Shown here: positions 8,981-17,124 of the stretch, in pieces
Layout: every line of letters starts with the position of its first letter
How positions within the stretch are numbered: position 1 is the stretch's first letter
NCBI GenBank assembly: GCA_016712445.1
Contig: JADJRB010000010.1
Span: forward strand, 89,989-153,988
Direction: 5' to 3'
Origin: Acidobacteriota bacterium
Lineage (GTDB): Bacteria; Pseudomonadota; Alphaproteobacteria; Caulobacterales; Hyphomonadaceae
DNA length: 64,000 nucleotides
Notes under the pieces: model-generated
The model's input: the letters and a program-made list of their open reading frames with translations, nothing else
The model's database searches: none
Told to the model about the DNA's origin: nothing
Program-made: the position numbers and the translations under genes

Positions 8981-9643
8981 TCAGGTCGCCGCGGCCTGCG
9001 CGGCCTCAAACGCTTCAAAATGCTTCAGCTGCGCCGCCAGCGCTTTCCTGAACGCAGGCCGTCCAGTGCAACGGACACAGTAAGCCTCAAGTTCCGGAAA
9101 AGCCGCAAGATGCGGCGAGCCCGCAATCTCGCGCAGCACGCACGCCATCATCAGGTCGCCGGCGGAAAATTCGCCCTCCAGATAATCCTTCGAGCCCAGC
9201 CAGTCCGACAGGCGCTGCAGGCGCATCCGCAGGATCTCCGCCGCCTTCGCGCCGAAGCCTTTCGCCCAGGGCTCGGCCGCCCAGAATATTTCGGCACTGC
9301 GCACATTCATCACGAACGGCTCGACCGAATTCATCGCCGCAAACACCCAGCTCGCCGTGCGCGCCCGCGCGGCCTCACCGGCCGGCATCAGTGCTTTTGA
9401 ACGCTCCGCAATCCGCAGCACGATCGCGCCGGATTCGAACATGTCGACCGGCCCGTCGCGATAGGCGGGCACCTGCGCAAACGGCTGACGGCGCAGGTGC
9501 GCCGGCGCGACCTTCTGGTCATGATCGATGATGTTTTCCGAATAGGCGAGCCCCGCTTCTTCCAGCGCCCAGCGCACGCGCAAGTCGCGCACGAAGCCCT
9601 GCGCGAAATCCGGAACCCAGTTGAATGCCGTCACCTCTGGCAT
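8981..9643 (-). CDS. Glutathione S-transferase family protein
   Basis: A 220-residue cytosolic GST. The thioredoxin-like N-terminal domain spans about 1-80, with VPAYRDGPVDMFESGAI as the glutathione-binding turn (ES pair). The all-helical C-terminal domain follows and includes FSAGDLMMACVLREI, the usual N-capping-box region. First gene of a five-gene minus-strand operon; transcription should start in the 9650-9720 interval shared with the divergent MarR gene, so it is probably repressed by that MarR protein. Confidence 0.87.
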   Translation of the reverse strand: MPEVTAFNWVPDFAQGFVRDLRVRWALEEAGLAYSENIIDHDQKVAPAHLRRQPFAQVPAYRDGPVDMFESGAIVLRIAERSKALMPAGEAARARTASWVFAAMNSVEPFVMNVRSAEIFWAAEPWAKGFGAKAAEILRMRLQRLSDWLGSKDYLEGEFSAGDLMMACVLREIAGSPHLAAFPELEAYCVRCTGRPAFRKALAAQLKHFEAFEAAQAAAT

Positions 9644-9684
9644 GGCGCTTACCTCTTCCCTTCAAACGTTGCCTGCCTGTTCTC

Positions 9685-9708
9685 GTTGACAGATATGTTG
9701 ATGTCAAC
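9685..9708. promoter_or_regulatory. Perfect inverted repeat: MarR operator and overlapping promoter
   Basis: GTTGACA (9685-9691) and TGTCAAC (9702-9708) form a perfect 7-base inverted repeat with a 10-base spacer. It lies in the short gap between the GST operon and the MarR gene. TTGACA at 9686 with TACTTA at 9710 (18-base spacing) could be the marR promoter, so a bound dimer would block RNA polymerase. This is the expected autoregulatory layout for MarR proteins. Confidence 0.65.
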
Positions 9709-9721
9709 CTACTTATCGGTC

Positions 9722-10168
9722 ATGCGATCTGATTTGCCGCTCAGCGTCACGCACGAAGTCTACACGCGCTGCCTTTGCCTCAGCGTGCACCGCGCCGCGC
9801 GCGCCCTCGCCCGCAGGTTCGACGCGGCGCTTGCCCCGTTCGGCATCAGCCACGGGCAGTATTCCCTGCTGATGTCGCTCAACCGGCCGGACGCGCCGCG
9901 CCTTGGCGAGGCGGCGTCCTTCCTGGCGATGGACCGCACGACGCTGACGGCCAACCTGAAGCCGCTCGAAAAGCGCGGCCTCGTGCGGATCGTGCCGGAT
10001 GAAGATGACCGCCGCTCGCGCCGCCTCCATCTCACCGATGCCGGGCGCGATCTCCTGAAACTGGCCGTGCCGGTCTGGCGCGCCACGCATGATGAAGTCG
10101 ACACGCACCTGCCCGCCGGCAGCAAATCCCTGCGCCCCAGCCTCACGCGCATCGCTGCGGCTTACTGA
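9722..10168 (+). CDS. MarR family transcriptional regulator
   Basis: A 148-residue winged-helix regulator. The DNA-binding core reads HGQYSLLMSLNRPDAPRLGEAAS, then MDRTTLTANLKPLEKRGLV and DDRRSRRLHLTDAGRDLL, which is the standard MarR helix-turn-helix and wing. The start at 9722 gives a normal MarR length and leaves the inverted-repeat operator upstream; it lies so close to the predicted -10 that the mRNA may be nearly leaderless. Earlier in-frame ATGs at 9695 or 9701 fall inside the operator. It probably controls itself and the divergent GST/VOC operon. Confidence 0.88.
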   Translation: MRSDLPLSVTHEVYTRCLCLSVHRAARALARRFDAALAPFGISHGQYSLLMSLNRPDAPRLGEAASFLAMDRTTLTANLKPLEKRGLVRIVPDEDDRRSRRLHLTDAGRDLLKLAVPVWRATHDEVDTHLPAGSKSLRPSLTRIAAAY

Positions 10169-10304
10169 GCCCTGTGCGCTAGGCGCACTTACGCAACGGT
10201 TTTGCCCCCTGCGGAAAACAAAATAACAAGCCGCACCAAGCGCTTGTAAAATAGTTCGCCAAAACTTACGCCGCCCCTCCGCGCACGGAGTTATACTCCG
10301 TCGC

Positions 10305-10691
10305 ATGTACTCCATCGCCCGCCTCCGTCAGCACCCGCACTTCGCGCCCTTCTTCGCGCATGTGCATCCGTTGTGCTGGCTGATCCTCTGGTGGGAGCTC
10401 AACCGCCTGCTCCGCTGGTTCAACGCCTACGGAATCGGGAACGCGCTCTACTCGGTCAACGAATGGGGCTTCGTCTCCATCCACTATGCCGTCCCCCAGC
10501 CAGACCCGAACGCCTACAACCCCCCACAGCGAACCTTCCGTCCCCTGACGGACCCCGCATGGGAGTCATCCCTTCCGGCTTGCCTGGACATTGAAACGTT
10601 GGCTGCCGCCATCCTCCCGCGTTTCGCGGGGAAGGTGTCACCGCAGGTGACGGAGGGGGCTGCAGCCCTCACCCTCCTCGACACTTCCTAG
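10305..10691 (+). CDS. Hypothetical protein
   Basis: A 128-residue product with a hydrophobic aromatic segment near residues 20-35 (PLCWLILWWELNRLLRWF) and a C-terminal part rich in Pro and Ala. I do not recognise a family. The C-terminal 40 residues run into GC-rich, repeat-like DNA, so the true gene may be shorter. Coding status is supported only by the open frame and the ordered N-terminal half. Confidence 0.4.
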   Translation: MYSIARLRQHPHFAPFFAHVHPLCWLILWWELNRLLRWFNAYGIGNALYSVNEWGFVSIHYAVPQPDPNAYNPPQRTFRPLTDPAWESSLPACLDIETLAAAILPRFAGKVSPQVTEGAAALTLLDTS

Positions 10692-10770
10692 GCTTTCCCC
10701 ACATCGCGAAGCTCATCCTGAGCGAAGTCGAAGGATAGAGCGGGCTCACCGCCCACCCCAGCACCCCACC

Positions 10771-10848
10771 CGTGTCATCCCGGCGAACGCCGGGACCCAG
10801 TCCTCGCCCAAGCCCTCGCTGGATCCCGGCTTTCGCCGGGAAGACACG
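10771..10848. repeat. Imperfect 30-base inverted repeat (dispersed palindromic element)
   Basis: The arm at 10771-10800 and the reverse complement of the arm at 10819-10848 agree in 27 of 30 positions, and each arm itself contains a CCGGCGAACGCCGG-type hairpin. The layout resembles small non-coding intergenic repeats common in alphaproteobacteria. A second repeat-like motif, CTCATCCTGAGCGAAGTCG, lies just upstream near 10710. Only one copy was seen in this window. Confidence 0.75.
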
Positions 10849-10922
10849 GAAAATGAAAGCTACAACTTTGCACCGGCCGGCTCACCCCCGCGTCCGGCCG
10901 CACGTGCTTGTCCGCGCAAGCC

Positions 10923-11795
10923 TCAGCCCTTGCGCCCGCCCGCCTTGAAATAATCCAGCGTCCCGCGCGTGATCACCCGGTCGCCGGCGACCACATCGCG
11001 GGCCTCGAAAACCGGCAGGCCCTTCACGTCGGCGTAGACGGTGCCGAAATCCTTGTAGCAGGCCTCCAGCAGCGCCTCGAAACTGTCGATGACGAAATAG
11101 GTCTGCTGGAAATCGTCGATGATGTATTTCGTCCGCATCAGACGCTTCAGGTCAAACCCGATCCGGTTGGGGCTTGCGTCTTCCAGCGCGAACACCGTTT
11201 CGTGCGGGCTCGACAGGATGCCCGCGCCATAGATGCGCAAACCGTCCGTCTCCTGAATAAGTCCGAACTCCACCGTGTACCAGTAAAGCCGCGCGAGGTT
11301 GTGCAGCTGGCCAAGGCGCATCGCCCGCTGTCCGCCCTTGCCATAGGCTTCCATGAAATCGGCAAACACCGGGTTCGCCAGCATCGGCACATGCCCGAAG
11401 ATGTCGTGGAAGATGTCCGGTTCCTGCAGGTAATCGAACTCCGCCTCGGGGCGGATGAATGCGCCTGCCGGGAAGCGGCGGTTGGCGAGATGGTTGAAGA
11501 AGATGTCGTCCGGCACAAGCTCCGCCACCGGCACGATCCGCCAGCCGGTCATCGCTTCCAGCTTGTCCGACAGCCGGCCCATGTGGGGAATGCCGGAGGG
11601 CGAAAGCTCCAGCGCGCTCATCGCGTCGAGCGCCGCCTGGCAGGCCCGGCCCTTCGTCACCTCGCGCTGGCGGCGGAACAGCCGGTCCCAGCGATCATGC
11701 TCCTCGGGGCTGTAGGTGTCCCAGGCCTGGTCGATGGTGAAATCGGGCGCGCGCGGCGCGCCGTGATAGCGATTCTTTGCAAAGGCCGTGTCCAT
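10923..11795 (-). CDS. phhA: Phenylalanine 4-monooxygenase
   Basis: A cytosolic non-haem iron, tetrahydropterin-dependent hydroxylase that converts phenylalanine to tyrosine. The 290-residue product has the bacterial single-domain length. The metal site is visible as His130 and His135 in DIFHDIFGHVPML, with Glu177 in YWYTVEFGLI as third ligand. The start is the ATG at 11795. The short gap upstream (11796-11851) separates it from fliN on the same strand, so it is not obviously part of the flagellar operon. Confidence 0.94.
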   Translation of the reverse strand: MDTAFAKNRYHGAPRAPDFTIDQAWDTYSPEEHDRWDRLFRRQREVTKGRACQAALDAMSALELSPSGIPHMGRLSDKLEAMTGWRIVPVAELVPDDIFFNHLANRRFPAGAFIRPEAEFDYLQEPDIFHDIFGHVPMLANPVFADFMEAYGKGGQRAMRLGQLHNLARLYWYTVEFGLIQETDGLRIYGAGILSSPHETVFALEDASPNRIGFDLKRLMRTKYIIDDFQQTYFVIDSFEALLEACYKDFGTVYADVKGLPVFEARDVVAGDRVITRGTLDYFKAGGRKG

Positions 11796-11851
11796 GGCGC
11801 CAGTATAGGCCGGACCGCCAATTAGTTCCAGATGTAACTAATTTCGGGGCT

Positions 11852-12118
11852 TCAGTTGACCGAACGGGCGTCCACGATCTCGGTCAGCGTCACGCCCAGT
11901 TCACCGTCGGCCACCACCAGCTTGCCGCGCGCGATCAGGCGGCCGGAAACGTAGATATCCACCGGCTCGCCGGTCTCCTTCTGCATCGTCAGCACATCGC
12001 CGGGCGCCAGCGCCATCAGCTCTTCCATCGTCAGGCGCACATCGCCGAGCACGACCTCAACGCGCACCGGCACGTCGAGCAGCATCCGGTGGAAGGCGGG
12101 GTTGGTCTGTTCGGTCAT
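11852..12118 (-). CDS. fliN: Flagellar motor switch protein FliN
   Basis: An 88-residue SpoA-domain protein of the flagellar C-ring, which with FliM and FliG sets rotor direction. The core LLDVPVRVEVVLGDVRLTMEEL and later GEPVDIYVSGRLIARGKLVVADGELGVTLTEI match FliN closely. It is short but complete for the SpoA domain. The ATG overlaps the stop of the upstream flbE-like gene by 4 bases. Last gene of the fliF-fliG-flbE-fliN operon. Confidence 0.92.
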   Translation of the reverse strand: MTEQTNPAFHRMLLDVPVRVEVVLGDVRLTMEELMALAPGDVLTMQKETGEPVDIYVSGRLIARGKLVVADGELGVTLTEIVDARSVN

Positions 12119-12522
12119 GTCTGTCCTTCCCTGGACGAAGCGGCCGGGGGAAACAAGTCGCCCTGCCCACTGACGATGCGCGCTGCAGCCCCATCAATCA
12201 GGCTGCGCAGCCGTGTCTCGGTCACCGCATGATACTGCGCTGCGCCGATCAGGCCCATCACCTGCGTGATCTCCTCCAGCGCCTGCGAAAGTTCCGCGCT
12301 CACGGCCGCCAGACGTTCGCTTTCGCTATCGGCCCGGCGCTGTTCAACTTCCGCCAGCGTTTCGGCCCGCACCTGCGTGATCAGCGCGGCCAGTTCTTCG
12401 CCGCTGAAGCTGACGCGCGTGTCGGCTTCGCTGGCCACTTCCTTTGCCGGTTCGGGCTGCGCACCGAAATCGGCGCGAAAGTCGAACGCGGTCACGGACT
12501 TGATGGCGCGCACATTGCTCAT
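12115..12522 (-). CDS. flbE: FlbE/FliH-like flagellar assembly protein
   Basis: A 135-residue acidic, helical protein with a predicted coiled-coil centre (about residues 50-95, Ala/Glu-rich). The assignment rests mainly on position: in Caulobacter the order is fliF, fliG, flbE, fliN, and this gene overlaps both fliG and fliN by 4 bases. FlbE/FliH-like proteins regulate the FliI export ATPase or switch assembly. The start MSNVRAIKSVTAFDF is basic, and the conserved C-terminal half is weakly FliH-like. Sequence-level support alone would be modest. Confidence 0.65.
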   Translation of the reverse strand: MSNVRAIKSVTAFDFRADFGAQPEPAKEVASEADTRVSFSGEELAALITQVRAETLAEVEQRRADSESERLAAVSAELSQALEEITQVMGLIGAAQYHAVTETRLRSLIDGAAARIVSGQGDLFPPAASSREGQT

Positions 12523-13433
12523 TCGATCAGGTCGTCTTCCTTGCCGGCCTTGCCGGCGCGGATCTCGCCGCGCTCGATCAGCTGGCGGGCGAGCGCCACG
12601 AGTTCGCCGCGCGCGGCTTCGACATCGGCGCGCCGCACGCTGCCGAGCGCCGCGATTTCCTCGCGCAGCAGTTCGCCTGCGCGCTGGGTGACGTTGGCGA
12701 AGAAGGCCGCCGCCGTCGCCGGTTTCGCGGCCTTCAGGGCGAGCACCAGCACCGCGCGGTTGGCTCCGGCCAACAGCGTCTGCATGCCGGCCGCGTCGAG
12801 CGACGCAAGGTCGTCGAAGGTGAACATCAGGGAACGGACTTTCTCGCCCGCGCCCGGTTCGGATTTTTCCAGCGCCGCAAGGAAGAGATTGCCCGCGCGC
12901 GGATCAAGACGATCAAAGATGCGCGCGATCCGCTCGACGCCCGGCTGCCCGCCATCACGCGACAGTGCGGCGACGCGGCCCTTGAGATGCTGTTCCAGCC
13001 CGGCCATCGCGGCGGGGTGCACTTCGCCGAGATGCAGCAGGCGCTGCATCGCCTCGATCGCCAGCGAAGGCGGCAAGGCGCGCAGCAGCCGCGCGGCCGC
13101 CTCACCTGAAAGCCGCGACAGGATGAGCGCGACGACCTGCGCCCGCTCGTGACGCGTCAGGACAGCAAGCAGGTTGGTATCAAGCGCCGACAGTTCGGCC
13201 CACACACCTGCACCGCTCGTGGCGCGCTGGGTTTCGGTGAAGCGGCGCAGCGCATCGGCTTCGCCGTCGGCATCGTCGCCGACCTGATCCATCGCAGCGC
13301 TGAGCTGCGCGGCCTCCTGCGGATCAAGTTGCGCCCAGACCGCCGCAGCTTCGGCGCCAAGCGCCCGCATCAGGCGGGCCGACCGGGCAAGGCCGGGCGC
13401 GAGGATGGAAGCCGGTTTGGCCAGCGCGCTCAC
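12519..13433 (-). CDS. fliG: Flagellar motor switch protein FliG
   Basis: A 304-residue C-ring protein that joins the MS-ring (FliF) to FliM/FliN and contacts the stator. Middle-domain marks are ERAQVVALILSRLSGEAAARLLRALP (EHPQ-like motif region); the C-terminal domain carries RSLMFTFDDLASLD, which matches the FliG torque-helix region. It is a little shorter than typical (about 330-345). The ATG overlaps the fliF stop by 4 bases. Confidence 0.9.
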   Translation of the reverse strand: MSALAKPASILAPGLARSARLMRALGAEAAAVWAQLDPQEAAQLSAAMDQVGDDADGEADALRRFTETQRATSGAGVWAELSALDTNLLAVLTRHERAQVVALILSRLSGEAAARLLRALPPSLAIEAMQRLLHLGEVHPAAMAGLEQHLKGRVAALSRDGGQPGVERIARIFDRLDPRAGNLFLAALEKSEPGAGEKVRSLMFTFDDLASLDAAGMQTLLAGANRAVLVLALKAAKPATAAAFFANVTQRAGELLREEIAALGSVRRADVEAARGELVALARQLIERGEIRAGKAGKEDDLIE

Positions 13434-14077
13434 GAGGCATCCCCCTTGATCCAGCCGCGCACGATCGCAGCCGCTTGCGCGGGATCGCGCCGGGCAAGGT
13501 CGACGGCGGCGTCCGGAACGGCCACCGGCCGCAGCGGTCGCACGCGCTCCGGCGCGCTTGAAACAATAGGTGGATCGATAACCTGCGAGACCGGCCCGGC
13601 GACGGGCGCCGACTTGCCTGACAGGACCGCGAGGGCGCCGCTGACGAGAACGAGCAAGGCAAGCCCTGCCAGTTCGGTCCAGGCCGCAGCGTCGGGCCGG
13701 CCCGGAAGGCCGCCCGCGAAAGCGATGGTTTCAATCACGAGACGGTCGCCCTGCGCCGGGTTGATGCCGGCCGCGAGGGCGGCAATGCGCTGCAGGTCCG
13801 GAATGCGGTCCGAGGCGGTTTCATCGAGGAGGAGGAGGACCGTGCGGCCGCCCTCGGCATTGTAGGTAACGCTGAGGCGCGACAGGCCGGGACCGGCGAC
13901 CGGCGCCAGGACATCCGCCAAAGCCGCTTCGACCGGGCTCGCTGATACCGGCTTGCCCGGCCCGGTCAGCAGGACAGCGCCGCGCCAGACGAGCAGGCCA
14001 AGCGCCACGGCGCAGGCCAGCATCGCCAGCGGGCGCGCCAGTCCGGCCGTTCCTGCAGGTTTGCCAAGCGCCATCAT
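13430..14077 (-). CDS. fliF: Very short FliF-like MS-ring protein
   Basis: A 215-residue protein against roughly 520-560 in normal FliF. It has one helix near the N terminus (about 15-37), a periplasmic piece that matches only the last part of the FliF ring domain (VLLLLDETASDRIPDLQRI followed by AGINPAQGDRLVIETI), a second helix (about 130-150) and a C-terminal tail DPAQAAAIVRGWIKGD of the type that binds FliG. The first two ring-building modules and the beta-collar are absent. ATGATG at 14077 has GGAG upstream; a TTG at 14098 is a weaker start. Coupling to fliG by 4-base overlap suggests it is expressed. Confidence 0.75.
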   Translation of the reverse strand: MMALGKPAGTAGLARPLAMLACAVALGLLVWRGAVLLTGPGKPVSASPVEAALADVLAPVAGPGLSRLSVTYNAEGGRTVLLLLDETASDRIPDLQRIAALAAGINPAQGDRLVIETIAFAGGLPGRPDAAAWTELAGLALLVLVSGALAVLSGKSAPVAGPVSQVIDPPIVSSAPERVRPLRPVAVPDAAVDLARRDPAQAAAIVRGWIKGDAS

Positions 14078-14164
14078 GCTCTCCGGGGCCAGCCGCAAGG
14101 CTGGCAGATTCCCGGAAAGCTAGAAGGCCAGCCTTAAGGCAGGTTTAACAAGGCAAACAACGCC

Positions 14165-14437
14165 TTAACGGCGGTATTGCTGGAGGCGCGTGGTGCGAAG
14201 GCCTTTGGCGCCGTGACGGGCGTAGAGGCGTTCCCAGCCTTCGAACTCTTCGTCCGTAAGGTTGTAGCGTTCGCAGGCGTTTTCGCGGGTCAGGAGGCCG
14301 CCCTGCACGGCGGCGACGACTTCCGCCTTGCGGCGGGTGACCCATCGGGAAATGCCGGGCGACGGCAAATCGGCGAGCGTGAGGGTCTGGCCATCCGGGC
14401 CTTTGACACTCATCGGGCGTGCATTCTGCATGTTCAT
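14165..14437 (-). CDS. sciP: CtrA inhibitor SciP (DUF1153)
   Basis: SciP is a small helix-turn-helix protein that binds the cell-cycle master regulator CtrA and lowers transcription from CtrA-dependent promoters, many of them flagellar. The product (90 residues from 14437) carries the conserved block VKGPDGQTLTLADLP, then WVTRRKAEVVAAVQGGLLT, ACERYNLTDEEFEGWE and the C-terminal LRTTRLQQYRR. GAAGGG precedes ATG 14437; an in-frame ATG at 14488 would add 17 residues. It lies next to the flagellar switch operon, as in Caulobacter. Confidence 0.9.
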   Translation of the reverse strand: MNMQNARPMSVKGPDGQTLTLADLPSPGISRWVTRRKAEVVAAVQGGLLTRENACERYNLTDEEFEGWERLYARHGAKGLRTTRLQQYRR

Positions 14438-14660
14438 GTTCAAACCCTTCCAGGTCCAGTGGTGATCTCCCCGCTTCTGCGAGGCCATGAGATCACCCTA
14501 CACGCACCGGTTTAAGCCCGGCCTTGACTTGGAAGTTGAGTTTGGCCGCCCCTGTTAGGAGGCTGTTCGGAAAACTGTTCCGCGCCGGGACAATCGCGCC
14601 AAATGGGGCAAAACATCGACTGGCAGCAGGAAGTTTCGCGGTTTGCGTGCCAGTCCGTCA

Positions 14661-14695
14661 ATAAAACGCCCGGCTGCGGGTTTCGCAGCCGGGCG
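14661..14695 (-). terminator. Rho-independent terminator of the HU gene
   Basis: A perfect 12-base stem, CGCCCGGCTGCG with CGCAGCCGGGCG, around a 5-base loop (14667-14695). Read on the minus strand it is followed directly by TTTTAT, the pattern of an intrinsic terminator, 26 bases past the HU stop codon. Confidence 0.9.
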
Positions 14696-14720
14696 CAAAT
14701 TCCTGGCGTTCTGGCTAAGC

Positions 14721-15119
14721 CTAGAGGACGCGGTCTTTCAGGTCCTTCGAAGGACGGAAGGCAACTTTCTTCGAAGCCTTGATCTTGATCGACTCGCCGG
14801 TGGCCGGGTTGCGGCCGTTGCGGGCCGGGCGCTTGCGGACCTGCAGGATGCCGAGGCCGGAGATGCGCAGCTTCTTGCCCTTCTTGAGGTAGCCGCCCAT
14901 GCGGTCGATGAAATCGGTGACGACGGCTTCAGCCTGTTTCTTCGGCATCGCGTGAGCTTCCGACAGCTCGGCGGCGAGATGCTTGACGGTCATCACGTCA
15001 GACGCAGTGGCTTTCTTGGCCGCAGCTGCTTTTGCCGGCGCTTTCTTTGCCGGGGCTTTCTTTGCAGGCGCTTTTGCGGCCGGCGATTTCTTTGCCGGGG
15101 CTTTCGGTTTAACGGCCAT
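14721..15119 (-). CDS. HU family DNA-binding protein with Lys/Ala-rich N-terminal arm
   Basis: A nucleoid protein of 132 residues. About residues 1-40 are a histone H1-like arm with repeated PAKKA/KAPAKK units; the rest is a full HU domain: VMTVKHLAAELSEAH, then KGKKLRISGLGILQVRKRPARNGRNPATGE, the DNA-binding beta arm with the intercalating Pro in RNPATGE, and KVAFRPSKDLKD. Ordinary HU is about 90 residues. The ATG at 15119 is preceded by AAAGGAAAC. It has its own terminator and probably its own promoter in the 280 bases upstream. Confidence 0.92.
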   Translation of the reverse strand: MAVKPKAPAKKSPAAKAPAKKAPAKKAPAKAAAAKKATASDVMTVKHLAAELSEAHAMPKKQAEAVVTDFIDRMGGYLKKGKKLRISGLGILQVRKRPARNGRNPATGESIKIKASKKVAFRPSKDLKDRVL

Positions 15120-15399
15120 GTCTGTTTCCTTTGTTGGACAGTGGAACTGAAACGCAACCTCGAAACGGGATTTCTTCGGCTGCAAACGGAACGGTAGAGA
15201 TAATCGACTGAGAGCGGCAGGGCATAACTTCGCTTGCAGGCGGGCGCAAGAGGCCCAATTCGGTTGATGAAAACCCAATTTATCGCCGGAAAACCCAGCA
15301 AAACATGCTTTGCCGCCTGCGCGGAAGGCGCCGCCCCGAATCAGGGAGCATCCGGCAAAGGCCAGATTCCATCCGTGAGCGGATTTTCTGGCAGCGCGC

Positions 15400-16491
15400 C
15401 TAGGCGAGCGACTTCAACAGCTCGAGACCATTGTTCTCGCGCACCTGCGCGGCGTGGCGGCGCAGCATGGTGAGGAACATCTCGTCGCCGCGCTCTGTCT
15501 GCTTCACGATCATCGCGGCCGCGAAGGCCACAGAGATGCCGTAGAAGGTGAACCAGCGATAATGCGTATAGAGATCATCAAAGCTGTAGCTGGTGATGCC
15601 TTCGGCCCGCAGCGCATTGTGGTAATGGCGCAGCAGCATCTGCTCATGCTTGGGGCGTTCCTCGCGCGTCAGGCCTGCACCGATGAAATAGGCAACGTCA
15701 TTGGCCGGCGCGCCCTTGCCGGCGGTCTGCCAGTCGACCACCGCCAGCGGCTTCTTCGCGCCGGGCTTGCCGAACAGCATGTTGTCGAGCCGGTAGTCCG
15801 AATGCGTCAGCGCATGCGGGCCCTGATAGGCATCACCCCATTTCGGCAGGCTGGCCGCATACGCATCGCCGACCTCGATCTGCTCGGCATTGATCTGCGC
15901 CGCATACCGGTCCTTGAAGCCGAGCCACAGGCCGGCGATCTGTTCCGGACCGAGCCCCGGCGGGGGCGCCTTCGCGGACCCCTGCAGCCAGTCGTGTTCG
16001 TCGAGCACGGGATCTTCCCAATGCGCGGCATGCAGGACTGCGGCCGCTTCCATGGCGAGCTTTGCCTCGTCGACGCCGCAACCTTTCAGCTGGTCGCCCT
16101 GCTCCGACGGCGCCATGTCTTCCATGATCAGCGCGAACCGGTTGGTTTCCGGGTCATAGTCCGTGTACAGTGCATCCGGCGTGATGCGGCCGGCGACTTT
16201 CGGAAACGTGCGGTAAAACATCACTTCGCGCTTGTAATGGTTGAGCATTTTGGCGGTCATGATGCTGAGCTCGTTGGCCGACGGGAATTTGCCCACCAGC
16301 GTTTTCGGCGCGTTCGCCCCGGCGCGCGCATAGTCGAACACGAAGCGCACGTTCTCGCCGATCTGCCCGGTGCCGATCGACTTCGAGGTCAGGGAGCGCA
16401 CCTCGCCGTCAATCCCGATCTCGCCAAACAGCGTGTTGAACCAGTCCGGGCCAAGCTCAAGCGGGTTCGTGTCGAGGCCGGGTCGGCTCAT
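15400..16491 (-). CDS. Phosphotransferase family protein (aminoglycoside-kinase-like fold)
   Basis: A 363-residue protein of the APH/ecdysteroid-kinase-like group (DUF1679 type). The catalytic loop is visible as ALTHSDYRLDNMLF (His-x-Asp ... Asn) and the metal-binding motif as VVDWQTAGKG. The N-terminal lobe shows the nucleotide-binding block ERYAR-like GENVRFVFDY and a Lys in LVGKFPS. Substrate unknown; homologues often sit by acyl-CoA or TetR genes. The start overlaps the end of the TetR-like gene by 4 bases, so the two are probably co-translated. Confidence 0.85.
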   Translation of the reverse strand: MSRPGLDTNPLELGPDWFNTLFGEIGIDGEVRSLTSKSIGTGQIGENVRFVFDYARAGANAPKTLVGKFPSANELSIMTAKMLNHYKREVMFYRTFPKVAGRITPDALYTDYDPETNRFALIMEDMAPSEQGDQLKGCGVDEAKLAMEAAAVLHAAHWEDPVLDEHDWLQGSAKAPPPGLGPEQIAGLWLGFKDRYAAQINAEQIEVGDAYAASLPKWGDAYQGPHALTHSDYRLDNMLFGKPGAKKPLAVVDWQTAGKGAPANDVAYFIGAGLTREERPKHEQMLLRHYHNALRAEGITSYSFDDLYTHYRWFTFYGISVAFAAAMIVKQTERGDEMFLTMLRRHAAQVRENNGLELLKSLA

Positions 16492-17105
16492 GGGGCGGTT
16501 TCCTCTGTTGTCGGAGCATCCGGGCGGGCGCGCCCGGTGAATTTTCGGAACTGGCCGAGGCGTTCCTCGGCGCGGCGCAGGCCCTTGTCGAGCGCGGCCA
16601 TGGTCAGCGCGAAATCGCCGTTCGTCTCACGCCGCCAGGCACGCTCGGCCTGCGCGATCACGAAAGCGATGGCGATGCGCTTCAAGCTGGCTGGCGCGCC
16701 GCTGTCATTGTCGAGCCCGGCCGAGGCGAGCGCCCAGGCGGCGGTCGCGTGGCGATGGACCGGCAGGTTCACGAGATGGGTCAGCGAGGTTTCGCGGAAC
16801 TTCATCAGCGCGGTCAGGCCGGCGCGGTATTTCTCCATCGCCTCGAAGCGCAGCATGATGACATCGAACAGACGCTCGCGCGCGGATGTCTCCTCCGGCA
16901 CGCCCTCCGCCGACATCGCCTTGTCGAACCAGCCGTCGAGCGCCTCGACGAGGTCTTCGCGCGCGGCGACGCCGTGAAAGTCCGAAAGCTGCAGCTTCGC
17001 CTTCGCCGCAATGTCCGCCAGCGGAATATCCGACCAGGCGCGCGACGCGGCGAGCTCAAGGGCTGCCTTCAGCCCCTTCTCGATGATCTTCTCAGACGTG
17101 GCCAA
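16488..17105 (-). CDS. TetR-like regulator (COQ9-related helical fold)
   Basis: A 205-residue helical protein. Residues 5-50 (IIEKGLKAALELAASRAWSDIPLADIAAKAKLQLSDFHG) resemble the TetR helix-turn-helix with FYHHF-type end replaced by DFHG, followed by a ligand-domain-like helical region. The C-terminal tail is Pro/Thr-rich. This group is close to COQ9-like proteins, so a non-DNA-binding role is possible. It is immediately upstream of the phosphotransferase gene. Confidence 0.72.
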   Translation of the reverse strand: MATSEKIIEKGLKAALELAASRAWSDIPLADIAAKAKLQLSDFHGVAAREDLVEALDGWFDKAMSAEGVPEETSARERLFDVIMLRFEAMEKYRAGLTALMKFRETSLTHLVNLPVHRHATAAWALASAGLDNDSGAPASLKRIAIAFVIAQAERAWRRETNGDFALTMAALDKGLRRAEERLGQFRKFTGRARPDAPTTEETAP

Positions 17106-17124
17106 GGGCCAGGCCTCCCGGGGT

